In this document: positions 35,636-46,295 of the stretch, piece by piece | How positions within the stretch are numbered: the stretch's first letter is position 1 | Layout of the letters: each line of letters begins with the position of its first letter | Source of the DNA: Dasypus novemcinctus | Lineage: Eukaryota > Chordata > Mammalia > Cingulata > Dasypodidae | Direction: 5' to 3' | Length of the DNA stretch: 64,000 bases | Assembly (NCBI RefSeq): GCF_030445035.2 | Contig: NC_080682.1 | Span: 33,214,770-33,278,769, forward strand | The notes under the pieces: model-generated | Told to the model about the DNA's origin: nothing | The model's input: the letters and a program-made list of their open reading frames with translations, nothing else | Databases searched by the model: none | Made by a program: the position numbers and the translations under genes

Positions 35636-36866
35636 CTGTTGTAAACTATTGAAAAATTAAAGGTAACACCTAGCAGGAATGACTGCCAAACCATTTTTTT
35701 AATATAGGAATGGTCTGCTCGTCTTTAAAATATCAGTTTAGTGATTCTAGAAATTCATAATAAAAAGTAGATTTCAAAATAGGAAAAAAAAATTTTAGTT
35801 TGACAACTATAAATTAGGTAAAAATCAAGAGTTGAATATTATATAATAAAACTCATATGTCATAATTAGAATTAAAATTATGGTAGTAAATCCTTTCATT
35901 AAGTAATTTATCCAGATGAATACATTATTCCATAGATATTACTATTCTACACCTTTTTTAATGAGGAAAAAAGCACAGAAAAATAAATGACTTACCCAGT
36001 GTCATGAACATTTCCTTTTCTATGAATACAGGCATTACTTAGGCAAGACCTATATGATATCTATATGTATATGCATATTTTTCTAACAATATTCCTATTT
36101 ATTGAGATAAATTAAAATACTTTAACTCTGAGATTAATACTTACCATTGGACAAATTAATTAGAAAACTTCTTTCAGTATTATCTCTTCAGAAACTTCTC
36201 AACCTCAAGTTTTTTTCCCAAATAAAAGATGCAAATCATTTAAGGAAGCTGAAATTTCTGCAAAATAAAATTTGTTTCCTTTGAGATAACGTATGATTAA
36301 TTTTTTGCATGCATTTTTATTTTTTGAGTTAAAATCAATAACCTAAAAATTTCACTCAGATCCTGGTCAAATAAAGTGTTCAGCTGGAAATTACATCTTA
36401 GCAGTATACCAGGGAGCTATTGTGAAAACAAGCTTGGCAGAAAATCCCTTGCCTTTCACTCTAATAATGCCATGGCACCTCTTATATTGAGGATAGCTGA
36501 GAATGGAGCATTTAGTTATCTCTGGGACCAAGTTCCAAAGAAAATTTCTTGGCATGATACCAAGGATAAAAATTCAAGGATTAATGCATCCATGTTAGGT
36601 CTGTAACAGAAAATTACCTTCCCCTTAGAATCCACATCATTTTGAGCTTCAGTTTTTGGTATTTTGGGTATTCTTTTTCTCAGCTCTAATTTATTAGTGA
36701 GCAAACAAGCAAGTATTGCTGGAGAAATATTTAATTAATCTTTGGCTCAAAGGCCACCACCATGGATGTAATAGCACATTTTTCAAGATGAAATACTTTT
36801 GCCTTTAAAATTCTGATGCTATCATTGGACTAAACATTGTTCATTATCTCTCAATTGTTATACATC
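35636..36866. other. Upstream flank of the olfactory receptor, unassigned
   Basis: AT-rich sequence on the 5' side of the minus-strand receptor, where its non-coding 5' exon and promoter may lie. I cannot identify a splice acceptor or promoter with confidence, and no repeat family was recognised. Confidence 0.45.
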
Positions 36867-36879
36867 AAAATTCAAAGAA

Positions 36880-36963
36880 CATGGAGCATGTGTAGCTTGG
36901 TGGTAGAGCACCTTCTTCACATTTATGCAGTCCCTAGTTCAAGCCCCAGTAACTCCTAGAAAA
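36880..36963 (+). mobile_element. tRNA(Ala)-derived SINE monomer
   Basis: An 84-bp element with a tRNA-like fold pattern: A-box TAGCTTGGTGG (36893-36903), B-box AGTTCAAGCCC (36936-36946) and a short A-tail. It is flanked by a perfect 13-bp duplication AAAATTCAAAGAA (36867-36879 and 36964-36976). The head resembles tRNA(Ala), and simple tRNA(Ala) monomers are one described form of armadillo DAS-SINEs. It is not a functional tRNA gene: there is no CCA-ready acceptor stem match and it carries an A-tail. Confidence 0.85.
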
Positions 36964-37138
36964 AAAATTCAAAGAAGAATATGATAATCCTTCATAAATG
37001 TTGTTATTCTTTAGATGTAGTTTCTTTGAAATATTTTCCTTTGTGCATATATTTAAATTTTTATGTGCTTACATGATTTGTCAAACTAAATTTTTAGTAT
37101 TATCCTGACTTTATTATCAAATATTTATAATACACCTT

Positions 37139-37205
37139 TCTAGGGGACTCTTGTGAGTTCTCTGGGTTCTTTTCACCAGTATAGAGAATTGAAATCCAAT
37201 TTCCA
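37139..37205 (-). repeat. End of the 3' LTR of the class I ERV
   Basis: About 67 bp match the 5' LTR end at 41845-41905. The rest of this LTR is missing, and gag-like sequence lies directly to its right. Confidence 0.65.
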
Positions 37206-37916
37206 GTGTCCCTCCAACTGACATTGTCTTCATGGTGGCCCTGGTGGCCTTTCCCTTCACTGAGCACTCCATTGTTCTTTTCTTACCTTAAGGTCTGTAC
37301 GCAATGGTTCTGCTGAGACCCTCTCCTATAGTTGCTCTTATGACTCATGTTTTCTCCTGTTGTTTCTCATGGACAGATTCTTGATTATGAAAGATCTTAA
37401 AAGCCATATCCACCAGTTCTGACATAGGCTTGCCAAATCCTCCCTCCAATTTTTGGGGTTTTTGCCTTATATCTGGAGCACTCTGGTTAATGAAGGACAT
37501 ATTGATAGTATATCTCTGTCACTTATTCATTTGGATTGCTATTTGGCTTGGCTCTGGGAATAGCCTCATCCCCCAGGATATGAACTAGATTGTTTGGGTT
37601 ATTGTTGCTCAATGACCACAGGCTCTTCTGAGGTCAACATTACATTCAATAAAGACTGCATGTCCACCCAGTTAGGATTATGGGTGGTAAATATGGAAAT
37701 AAACAATCTTTCCACTTTCTTAGGCTCTCCCCAATAACTTGGGACTCAGTCTTTCCAATTGCACAAATCTTAAGTCAAGAATAGGGTATGCCATACAAGT
37801 ATCCTCATGATTCTTTTTAATCATTAATGCCAGATGGCGCCTGTCTCAATGGAAATTGCCCAGCTGAGGAAGGTGTTCCTTGATAAAACTGTGCACAATT
37901 CTGGGTATGTGGGGGT
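37206..37916 (-). pseudogene. Gammaretrovirus-like gag (capsid) remnant
   Basis: Translated from the minus strand at about 37530-37475, the sequence reads FINQSAPDIRQKPQKLEG, a segment typical of the C-terminal half of gammaretroviral-type capsid. Upstream in the same element (37860-37560) other gag-like pieces occur in shifting frames. It is interrupted by stops and frameshifts, has no start, and was cut by the MaLR insertion at 37917. The virus class is inferred from this motif. Confidence 0.65.
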
Positions 37917-38225
37917 ATAATAGTTTTAAATTATTTATTAATTTCAAAAAAGGGAGTATGCTTGTAAATTTTTCTGTTTTTTGAGTGTGATATCCTTTGA
38001 TTGCATTAGATTCAGCTAAGATATCTGTAATTAAATTATGATAAGATTAGGGCTTTGACTCTCCACCTCTTGGGGGGGCTATATAAAAGGACACTCACTC
38101 AGGACACACAGAAGAAGATACACACAAAAAAAGAAAGAGCTCCATAGATGCCAAGGGAGAGAACTTTGATCCTGTAGCCCTGAGAAGAAAGACAAGCCCT
38201 ATGCCACTCTGTAACATAAACAGAG

Positions 38226-40690
38226 TGTATTAGTCAGCCAAGGGGGTGCTGATACAAAGTACCAGAAATCTGTTGGCTTTTATAAATGGTATTTATTTGG
38301 GGTAAAAGCTTACAGGTACAAAGACCTAAAGAGTCTGATTCAAGGTTACTTCCTTATCAAACTCAGTTGCTACATGTTGAAGCAAGACAGCGGTGGACAT
38401 CTATGACGGTTCAGCCTTTCTCTTCCCTCTTAAAGCTCCATGGGCCCATCTTCTTCCAATCTCAACTGTAGGCTGGCTTAGATCTTGTCTATTTTCCCAG
38501 GGCTCATTTCTTTCTTGGCTCAGCTGGTCTGGTCTTTTCACAAGGTTAGCTGTAAACAATTAGGCAAATGGCTCATGTATCTCCAGGGCCAAAGGATCAA
38601 AGTACTCTTCCTTGTCTGTGGAGCCGTTTCTTGTTTCTTTTTTCTCATGAATCTGCTTCTTCTGTCTTCTTGATTGGGTATCTCTTTATACAGTCCACCA
38701 AGGTGGCAGGGACTCAACCTAGCATGTCCTATTGTTGTGGGTAAATCAAGGCCCTAATCTTGATTTAATCAACATACAACCTTTGAATTTATTTTTTTTT
38801 TGAATTTTTTTATTATTATTTTTTAATTGATTTTGTAAAAATATTACATAAAAAAAAAATATGAGGACCCATTCAACCCCACCACCCCCACCCCACCACT
38901 ACCCCCCCAGCAACACTCATTCCCATCATCATGACACATCCATTGCATTTGGTAAGTACATCTCTGGGCACCTCTACACCTCATGGTCAATGGTCCACAT
39001 CATGGCCCATACTCTCCCCCATTCCATCCAGTGGGCCCTGTGAGGATTTACAATGTCCGGTGATTGCCCCTGAAACACCATCCAGGGCAGCTCCAAGTCC
39101 CAAAGATGCCTCCACATCTCGTCTCTTCCTGACATTTCCCATACCCATTAGCCACCATGTCCACTTTTCCCACTCCAATGCCACCTTTTCTCTGTGGACA
39201 TTGGATTGGTTGTGTCCATTGCACCTCTATGTCAAGAGGAGGCTCAGATTCCACATGGATACTGGATGCAATCCTCCCGCTTTCAGTTGTAGGCACTCTA
39301 GGCTACATGGTGTGGTAGTTGTCCTTCTTCAACTCCATCTTAGCTGAGTGAGGTGGGTCCAATAAATCAGATTGTAGGTGCTGGAGTCTGTTGAGGCTCA
39401 GGGCCTGGCTATCACATTGTCAGTCCAGAGATTCAGATGCCCTAAATATATCTTAAACCCCAACACCAACTACAACTCCAGCACAGTAGCATGAAAGTCT
39501 TATGAAGAGAGATCCCATCTGAGTCCAGATTCATCACGCATCAACACCAGCTCCAAAGAAGGGCCATCTGACATGGCAGTTAACCCCATCTGCCATGACC
39601 ATAGCACCCATGGGTCTCTTTAGCCCTCAAAGGAACCAATACCTTGTGGTTGTATCTACTTTATCTGTCTCTTAGACGCTGCTCAGTTGTGCATAAGGGC
39701 AATCCTTCTGACAGCCTCCAGACTCTTTTTTAGAGACTCGTAGCCATATAAACTCATTTCTCCTTTCCATTTCCCCCTTACATTAGGTCAAACAGCATTT
39801 TAAAGTCATGTTATTTTATGTAGACAGGGATATTCTGCTGATCCGCATTGAACCTTCCATTCAAGGTCATTTTCCAGTTGCATCATCAGTTGGTAGTTGA
39901 GAGTGATCCCTCTGTGCCAGGGAGGCTCATCCCCGGGTGTCATGTCCCACACTGGGTGGAAGGCATTGCATTTACATGCTGAGTTTGGCTTCGAGACTGG
40001 CCACATTTGAGTAACATGAAGGCTGTCAGGAGGAAATTCCCAGTCACAATGCTGCTCTAGGCCTTGTTCTTATTTCAGGCATATCAACTCACAAGCATAG
40101 TCATTAGCATCAGGGGCTCACTGTTGGACCCTCATTCCTTCCCGGTCCTTGCCACTGCACCTGGGAGACTGTCGCTGCTCCCCTAGGGACCACGACAGAG
40201 CACCACCGGCCAGGAACCCAGTACCCCCCCAGCTGTAGTTTTTAATTGTTGCCACTATGAGTATATCCAAACAGTTCCATGCACCCTGGACATATGTCCT
40301 GTATAGCCATATATCACCTGACAGGGACATATGTCCCTGTCAGCCATATATCACCTGTCAATATTATCCTATACCGGTGTTCCTCCATTGCCATTGTTGA
40401 ACCACTCTGTGATCCAGAACTTCCTGAAAATTGAAGCCCAATATAATGTCAGAATCCCTTACTAGCAAAATGGCATATAGTGATGGGTTTAAAGGTTAGA
40501 TATAGAATATGTGTTGACTTGGAAAAAATTCTACATCCTATCTTTTTCTTTTTTTTTTTTCCCCTAATTATTGAACTTCTACAACCTTTGAATTTAAATC
40601 AATCAAAGGGTATCATGCACAGAGGAAAAGATCAGTTTACAAACATATATATATTTCTTTTTTAAATTCATAAATAATATCAAAATGCAA
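38226..40690 (-). mobile_element. MaLR-type LTR, minus strand, nested in the plus-strand LTR and split by an L1
   Basis: It starts TGTATTAGTCAGCC at 38226 and continues to 38791. It resumes after the L1 at 40597 and ends near 40690. The flanks CAGAG (38221-38225) and AAGAG (40691-40695) differ by one base and fit a 5-bp target duplication. Because host and insert are the same LTR family in opposite directions, the outer ends form a long inverted repeat of about 160 bp. Confidence 0.72.
38792..40579 (-). mobile_element. Young L1 3' UTR insertion (5'-truncated)
   Basis: It is flanked by a perfect 17-bp duplication TACAACCTTTGAATTTA (38775-38791 and 40580-40596). The T-rich start (38792-38825) is the A-tail in reverse, followed by a C-rich run (38876-38908). 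The body is the same 3' UTR as 1-1223 and 51217-52990. It is the innermost and hence youngest layer of this stack. Confidence 0.92.
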
Positions 40691-40903
40691 AAGAGAGAAA
40701 GGGCTGAATCATTGCAGAGATCAGCAACCATCTTGATTCAACATGTGGCAACTGATTTGGTGATAAAGTACCTCTTATGGTGCTTTGAATTGGATTCTTT
40801 AGGACCTTGTAACTCTAAGCTTTTACCACCCAAAAAACACCCTTTATAAAAGCCAATAGATTTCCTGTACTTTGCATCAGAACCACTTTTGCTGACTAAT
40901 ACA

Positions 40904-41844
40904 AGGATCCAGACCATTTCAGGGTGATTTAAGGGCAATTAGCCTTCAACTCCTACCTCACCAACTTGAGTCCATGTCATAAGGAGGAGGGAGAGCAAGG
41001 GAAATAGGAAGAGACCAAACGATTAATTGGAGATACTGGAGTCAGGGAGGGATCTCCTTCTTTCAACTTGAACCTGGCTCTAGATTAGCTAATATAACTC
41101 CATGCTCAAACATTCATACTGTAGTTAGGCTTATTGGCTAATGCCATCAAGCACTGTGCATAAGGTATTTCATTCCATTTACCAAGCTTCCTGCAACACA
41201 AGTCTAGCTGCAAAACATATATTCCAGAGATCCTTTTGAAGGCCATTCCTGGCATCTTTCAATTGATATTCTGGCCAATGTAGTTTTACACAAAAATATT
41301 GTTCTCTTTTTAGTCATTGGTTTATTACCAAACTATTTTCAGTGTTTCAGAATGCAAACCAAAGGACATTTTGCTTTCCTTTCAGAGTTCTGTTCATTAC
41401 CTATGTTAGTAAACTTACCTCCTTTATTCTCTGAGTGTTTGCAACTTACTATTATAAGCAATTTTAACTTAGTACCCCAAGCTAAGTGGATTCTTTTCTA
41501 CCAGAGTTTGTTCCCTTTTCACTGAATGACAGTCCCTCAAAAGTTCAGAAACCAAGTACCCATGGGCAACTGAGTAGCTTTCATCTTCAGCAGAAGACTT
41601 AAACCCAAAACCCACAAATTCAAAACAGTTAAACTTTGAGGTTACTCACCAGAGTTGAGGAGGAAGTTCTGCCGTTTCTCTTGTTTATCTGCAGCTGACT
41701 GGACCAATGGCACTTAGGAGTCAAAGGACTAGGTCCTGGGTCTCTGAGGCAAGAAACTCTGGCACCACTCACCTCAGGACTTTGATAAGTCCACCACGCA
41801 GTGCTCTCCTCAGGGACCATGGGGTCCTGCCATGGTTGCCAAAT
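40904..41844 (-). other. Leader region of the class I ERV
   Basis: Sequence between the 5' LTR and gag on the minus strand. Directly beside the LTR the minus strand reads TTGGCAACCATGGCAGGAC, in the position of a primer binding site; the tRNA is not assigned. No intact frame is present. Confidence 0.5.
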
Positions 41845-42473
41845 TGTAGAGGACCCTTGCAAGTTCCCTGGGTTCCTTTGCCCAGTGCAGAGAATTGAAA
41901 TCCACACTGAGATTGATTGACCAGAGAAAGAGTTTTATTGGCCAGCAAAGTCTAGAAAATAATTCCAGACTTGATTCTCTAAACAATGGGAGTAGCAACA
42001 TTATTGCAGCTTGCATCAAGGAGGGAGGTTGTAACTAGGGGAAAGAGATTAAGAGGTGAGGCAATTTGCAAGTGGATTTTTAACAGTGCATGCTCCAGGT
42101 TTCTATATACTATAAAGTACATGGTCATATATTGCATGTTCAAAAAATGGCATCCAAATGTCACACAGAGGTGGATATTTTACTATTATAATGAGCTAAA
42201 ATTTGTCTAAGATCAATCTACTAATAAACTGAGACTGTGCCAAGAATTGAAACATCCTGTTCTGTGGTTAACTAGGTTCTTCAGCCTTCTACTGACTGCA
42301 GGTACAAGCCATAATCTACTTTGATTTTTTCCTAAGTGGGACAATGTGAAGTGGGGGAACAGAAACAAATGAGAATAGAGTCTTTTACTACTTTCTGTGA
42401 AAGAATTCCCTGAAAAAGTCTTTTAAAAAGTTTTTTAAACAGGGCCTCTTGCACCTCGACCTCTGTTATAACA
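41845..42473 (-). repeat. 5' LTR of the class I ERV
   Basis: In sense orientation it starts TGTTATAACAGAGG (42473) and ends GGGTCCTCTACA (41845), with a polyadenylation signal (TTTATT on + at 41934-41939). The 3' end is repeated at 37139-37205. The outer limit at 42473 is inferred from the TG...CA rule. Confidence 0.6.
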
Positions 42474-44699
42474 GACTTTTGTAAGACCTGCAATTTCCTG
42501 TATATTGCATCAATTGGAACAGCATAACTAACTTCTTTCTAGATGTATGCACCAGTTGATGAATGGGTGTTTTCTAGTATCACAAGAGAAATGTGGTGGA
42601 GTTTGTCAAGTAAGGTTTAGGAGTATCAACTAAGTCATCAACACAGACTTTATACCATTGCATTCAGTCACAACAATGTTTATGCAACTTATTTATTATT
42701 ATAGTATATTTACTTTTATTATATTAAAAGATATATGAGAGAAGTAAAAATAATTGCTAAGATGAGTAAACGTTTTAAATTAATGGCTAGAATCTTATTT
42801 CTTCTATACACAGGTAATGAAATCCATTCTTGTGAATCTTTCATTAGTTAAAAAGGAAATTAAATTTCATGTAGATTTAGAATCAACTGTTATAAGAAAA
42901 ATTGTTTATATTGCAGAATTTAAAAAAAGAATATGATGGTATGGGTCCCAGAATTGCAAAATAATATATTATATATTTGATGAACTTTTGAAAGTACAAT
43001 TCTTTCATCAAACAAATATTCAGTGCTACTGAGTAAAGCTTATTCGGAGATTAAAGTTCCAGCATTAATTTATCTCACAATAGGTGTTTTTGAATTTTAA
43101 GATACTTTATGTCAATCCACTACAAGATAGTCTACTTACTCCTTGAAAAATCACTATGAGGGAGTTTTTCTCCCATCATTCACAATCAATCTTTTATGGA
43201 AATTAAGATTACTTTCAAATAGTATAATAGTCAATGAAAGAATAATTTACATTTTTTTAATGATAACTCTTTGTTGCGGGATATTTATGTGTGGAATTCC
43301 AATATATAATCTCTACTAGTAAAATAATTATTGTAGGAGATCAGGAGTAGAAAAAGAAAAGAAATATGACTTCTTTGTCCTACATTTTGACAAAATTATA
43401 ATAGAACTTTACCCCTGGCAATTTTTTATTTTCATTATTTTAAATTCTATTTTCTTTTAATGTTCCAACTTGTTTTAATGTGATTTAAAGCCCTGTTAAG
43501 GAATTTTATCATTCACAGTTGTATGCATATGCTTTTATTTATTAGTATATATTTTTACACCTTATTAGTATTTATCTATTTCACATTGTATAGTTGGGTC
43601 GTACTTTTTAATACAGACAATTACAGGGCTTTTAATTGGATAACTTATTCCCTTACATTTAAAATCATAATTAATGTTTCATTTTCATTTCATGTCATGT
43701 ATTTTTAAATTTCTTATTTTTCTCTCTTGGTTTGTTACTGGTTAATTGTTAATATTAATATTAAATTTTATTACCTCTGTTGGATTTTTTAAACCATGTT
43801 TCATTGTATTATTGTGATGGTCTTTTCTCTAGAGAATAATATTTTCATTCTTAAATTATTTTAGCGCCCTTAGTTTTATTAGGATAGCTTCTAGATAACA
43901 TAAGACACTTTAGTGTCTATTCTCCTACACAAACTTTGAATAATTACCAAAAAAAGGCCAAACTATGTTCCCCAAAACTCTAGAAAAGAGTTAAATGACT
44001 TCAGTGACAGAGTGAGTCCTAAATCAAGAAAAAACAAATTAAAACTGGTAGAACAATCTGGCCTCTACCCCAAACTCTCTTTGTCACAATGTGCCATAAA
44101 TCTGACCTCTTATTATGGGTTCCAGACTGTTTTGGAGGGAGCAAAGTCACCACTATGGGCATACCCCAAGACATTTATATTGGTTCTGATTTATCCACTG
44201 GCAATCTGATAGCCTGATTCAGGAGTCCCTTCTCCCTCTTTGCGTTCCCAGAATTTGTCAGGCAAATAGAAACAGTTTGAAGACAGAGCAGTGTAAGAAA
44301 CAATCAACTCAAGTGGCCTGAGGCAAAAGATACCTGACTTTATGATTTACAATAGAGCAACTGGGCAGGGATGGTCTATTTCACTGGAATAAGGGAGGCA
44401 TTCCAAGTCTAGTAAACAGGCAACTTTCTAAGGCCCACAAACAAGCCCAGGCTCAGAAAAAAAGGAGGACCCACACTTCTGCCTCAGGTTGATCTTGATA
44501 GGAAAACTAATCTCTGAAGGAAATCACTAGCCCTCCCAGAACAAATTTCCAAAAGACAGTAAAAGGTGTTTTTTACATTGATTTTTTTTTTTTTTTTGTA
44601 GTTCCCAACAATCACTGATATATTTGGCAAACAACTAGCTGTACAAAAACTTAGAAACAAACTGCTCAGGGAATAAGACTTATAATTAAACCATTAAAA
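42474..44699. other. Unassigned AT-rich interval
   Basis: 42474-43900 is AT-rich with no recognised feature. 43985-44699 is less AT-rich and might be outer L1 5' sequence belonging to the L1 that follows, but this is not secure. An 18-base T-run lies at 44582-44599. Confidence 0.45.
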
Positions 44700-45767
44700 T
44701 ATTAAAATGAACTTCTGGGAAGATGGATGATTTCAGAGGCAGAAAGTTCATGTCTTTCCCAGAATAAATAGCTAGAGGACAGGTATATATTGTCTGGAGG
44801 GCTTCTCTGGGGCTCAGGGTACAAGAGGAAGGTGAGATACCACACAGAAGAGAGAAAGGCAAAGGAAAGAAGTATCAGCGGGCTGAAAAATCCCATGAGT
44901 TTAGCTGAAAATGCATCACTGATTGTCAATCCCCCTACCTTCAGGGCAAACAGCCCTCTGCAAAATGCAGTGACTATAAACTGCAGGGGCTGCAGACTGA
45001 GGCATTGCAGGTGTCTGTTTCCTCAAAAAGGGAAAGAGGGATGTATACAGTCTACAACAAATTCAGATTTTGGCCAGTGAACTTAGTCTGCTGCACTAGA
45101 GGGGTCACACACTTCCAGGCCAAGTGGGGCTTGGCCATTGTTTGTACTAAGAGCTGGCAGAGAGTGAAAGATAATTTGCCTTCTCAAACACCCTCCCTAC
45201 TGCCCTTGACTGGTTCTTAAGGAGGCAGAAGGAGTGAACCTGTGACCAGTGAAGGGAGGATAATAACTTCTGTTTGTGAAGCTCGGCCAACCCAAGTACA
45301 TTGCTTCTCCACCACCCACCACAGTGTTATATGGAATGCTTTCCTCCCATCACCTGGAGTCTGAGCTGAGGCATATGCCAAAAACTGCCATCTGCTGGCC
45401 AGACCAGAAAAGTGCACAAAAAGGGAAAAATAAATAAAAGAGGCAGGAAGTTCCCTTACTGTCCCCCTTTCTGAGGCCCTTGAAAACTGGCCTGAACCTC
45501 ATTATCGAGTATGATAAGTTAAATAGGGGCAAAACAAATAGCTATTTAGCAGTAAATTCCCAGGCAAGAGAGAGAAACTGAATATCAGATTAAACTTAGC
45601 ATCAAAATCAGTTGTCTAGATGTCAGCAAAAAATTAAAAGCCAAACTAAGAAAGAAAATATGACTCAGGCAAAGGAACAAATCAAAGCTCCAGATGAGAC
45701 AAAGGGCTTGAAATAGCCAATCAATGAGGTTCCTACAGATATCCCAAATCAAAGCACATATTAATAG

Positions 45768-46290
45768 TTGAAGGACAAATGGCTAAAGAAATTTTCAAAA
45801 GTTAAGATAACACTGGGTGAGCACAAAGAAAAATTTGAAATATTGAACAGAAATATAGCAGAGCTTATGGGAATGAAAGCCACAATAAGTGAGATTAAAA
45901 ACACAATAGAAGCACACAACTGTAAATTTGAAATAATGGAAGAAAGAATCAGCAATAAAGAAGATATAGTAGCTGAAATTGAAGAGAGGAAAGAATGCAA
46001 ACAAAAATCATTGAGAGTTCATAGAGTTGATTGATAATACAAAGCACACCAGCATACATATTATGAGAGTTCCAGAAGACAAGATGTGAAATATTACAGA
46101 AAGTGTATTTGAAAAAATAATGACTGAAAAGTCCCCAACTCTCATGAAAGACATGAATATACATGCTCAAGAAGCACACAATACCCCAATTAGAATAAAT
46201 CCATGTAGACCTACCACAAGACACAAAATATTTAGTATACTAGATGTCAAATACAAAGAGAAAATTCTGAAAGCAGCCATGGATAAGAAA
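45768..46290 (+). pseudogene. L1 ORF1 remnant (coiled coil and start of RNA-binding part)
   Basis: ORF1 encodes the trimeric RNA-binding chaperone of the L1 particle. The open stretch 45768-46034 (88 codons) is a charged, heptad-like coiled coil (KITLGEHKEKFEILNRNIAEL). Downstream, out of frame, 46060-46290 keeps the pattern of the RNA-binding region ('atgagagttccagaagacaa', 'agacacaaaatatttagtat', 'aaagagaaaattctgaaagcagc'). Frameshifts and the fusion to ORF2 at about 46296 make it dead. Confidence 0.7.
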
Positions 46291-46295
46291 ACATG

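Larger units (their letters stand above)
37917..40903 (+). mobile_element. MaLR-type LTR, plus strand, split by a minus-strand LTR and an L1
   Basis: Its left part (about 37917-38225) and right part (40691-40903, ending CTGACTAATACA) join to one LTR of the family at 11461-11985. The reverse complement of the minus-strand LTR matches it in order: 'ttaaatta.tta..aattt', 'gatatcctttgattg', 'gattagggctttga', 'ctttgatcctgtagccctgag', 'ttggtgataaagtac', 'ctttataaaagccaatagatttcc'. The left start is approximate. The element sits inside the class I ERV. Confidence 0.7.
37139..42473 (-). mobile_element. Gammaretrovirus-like (class I) ERV remnant with large nested insertions
   Basis: On the minus strand the order is 5' LTR (42473-41845), a leader (41844-40904), a gag remnant (37916-37206) and the end of a 3' LTR (37205-37139). 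Pol and env are missing, so a deletion joins gag to the 3' LTR end. The two LTR ends match ('tagaggacccttgcaagttccctgggttcctttgcccagtgcagagaattgaaatcc' against 37140-37195). A MaLR LTR stack (37917-40903) separates leader and gag; the ERV sequence resumes on each side. No target duplication was confirmed. Confidence 0.75.

Noticed and set aside
36880-36963. Functional tRNA gene
   Set aside because: A- and B-boxes are present, but the element has an A-tail and target duplication and lacks a convincing acceptor stem, so it is a SINE.
38226-40903. DNA transposon with about 160-bp terminal inverted repeats
   Set aside because: The inverted ends are explained by two LTRs of one family in opposite orientation, one inserted in the other, and both match LTRs of the provirus at 11461-14402.
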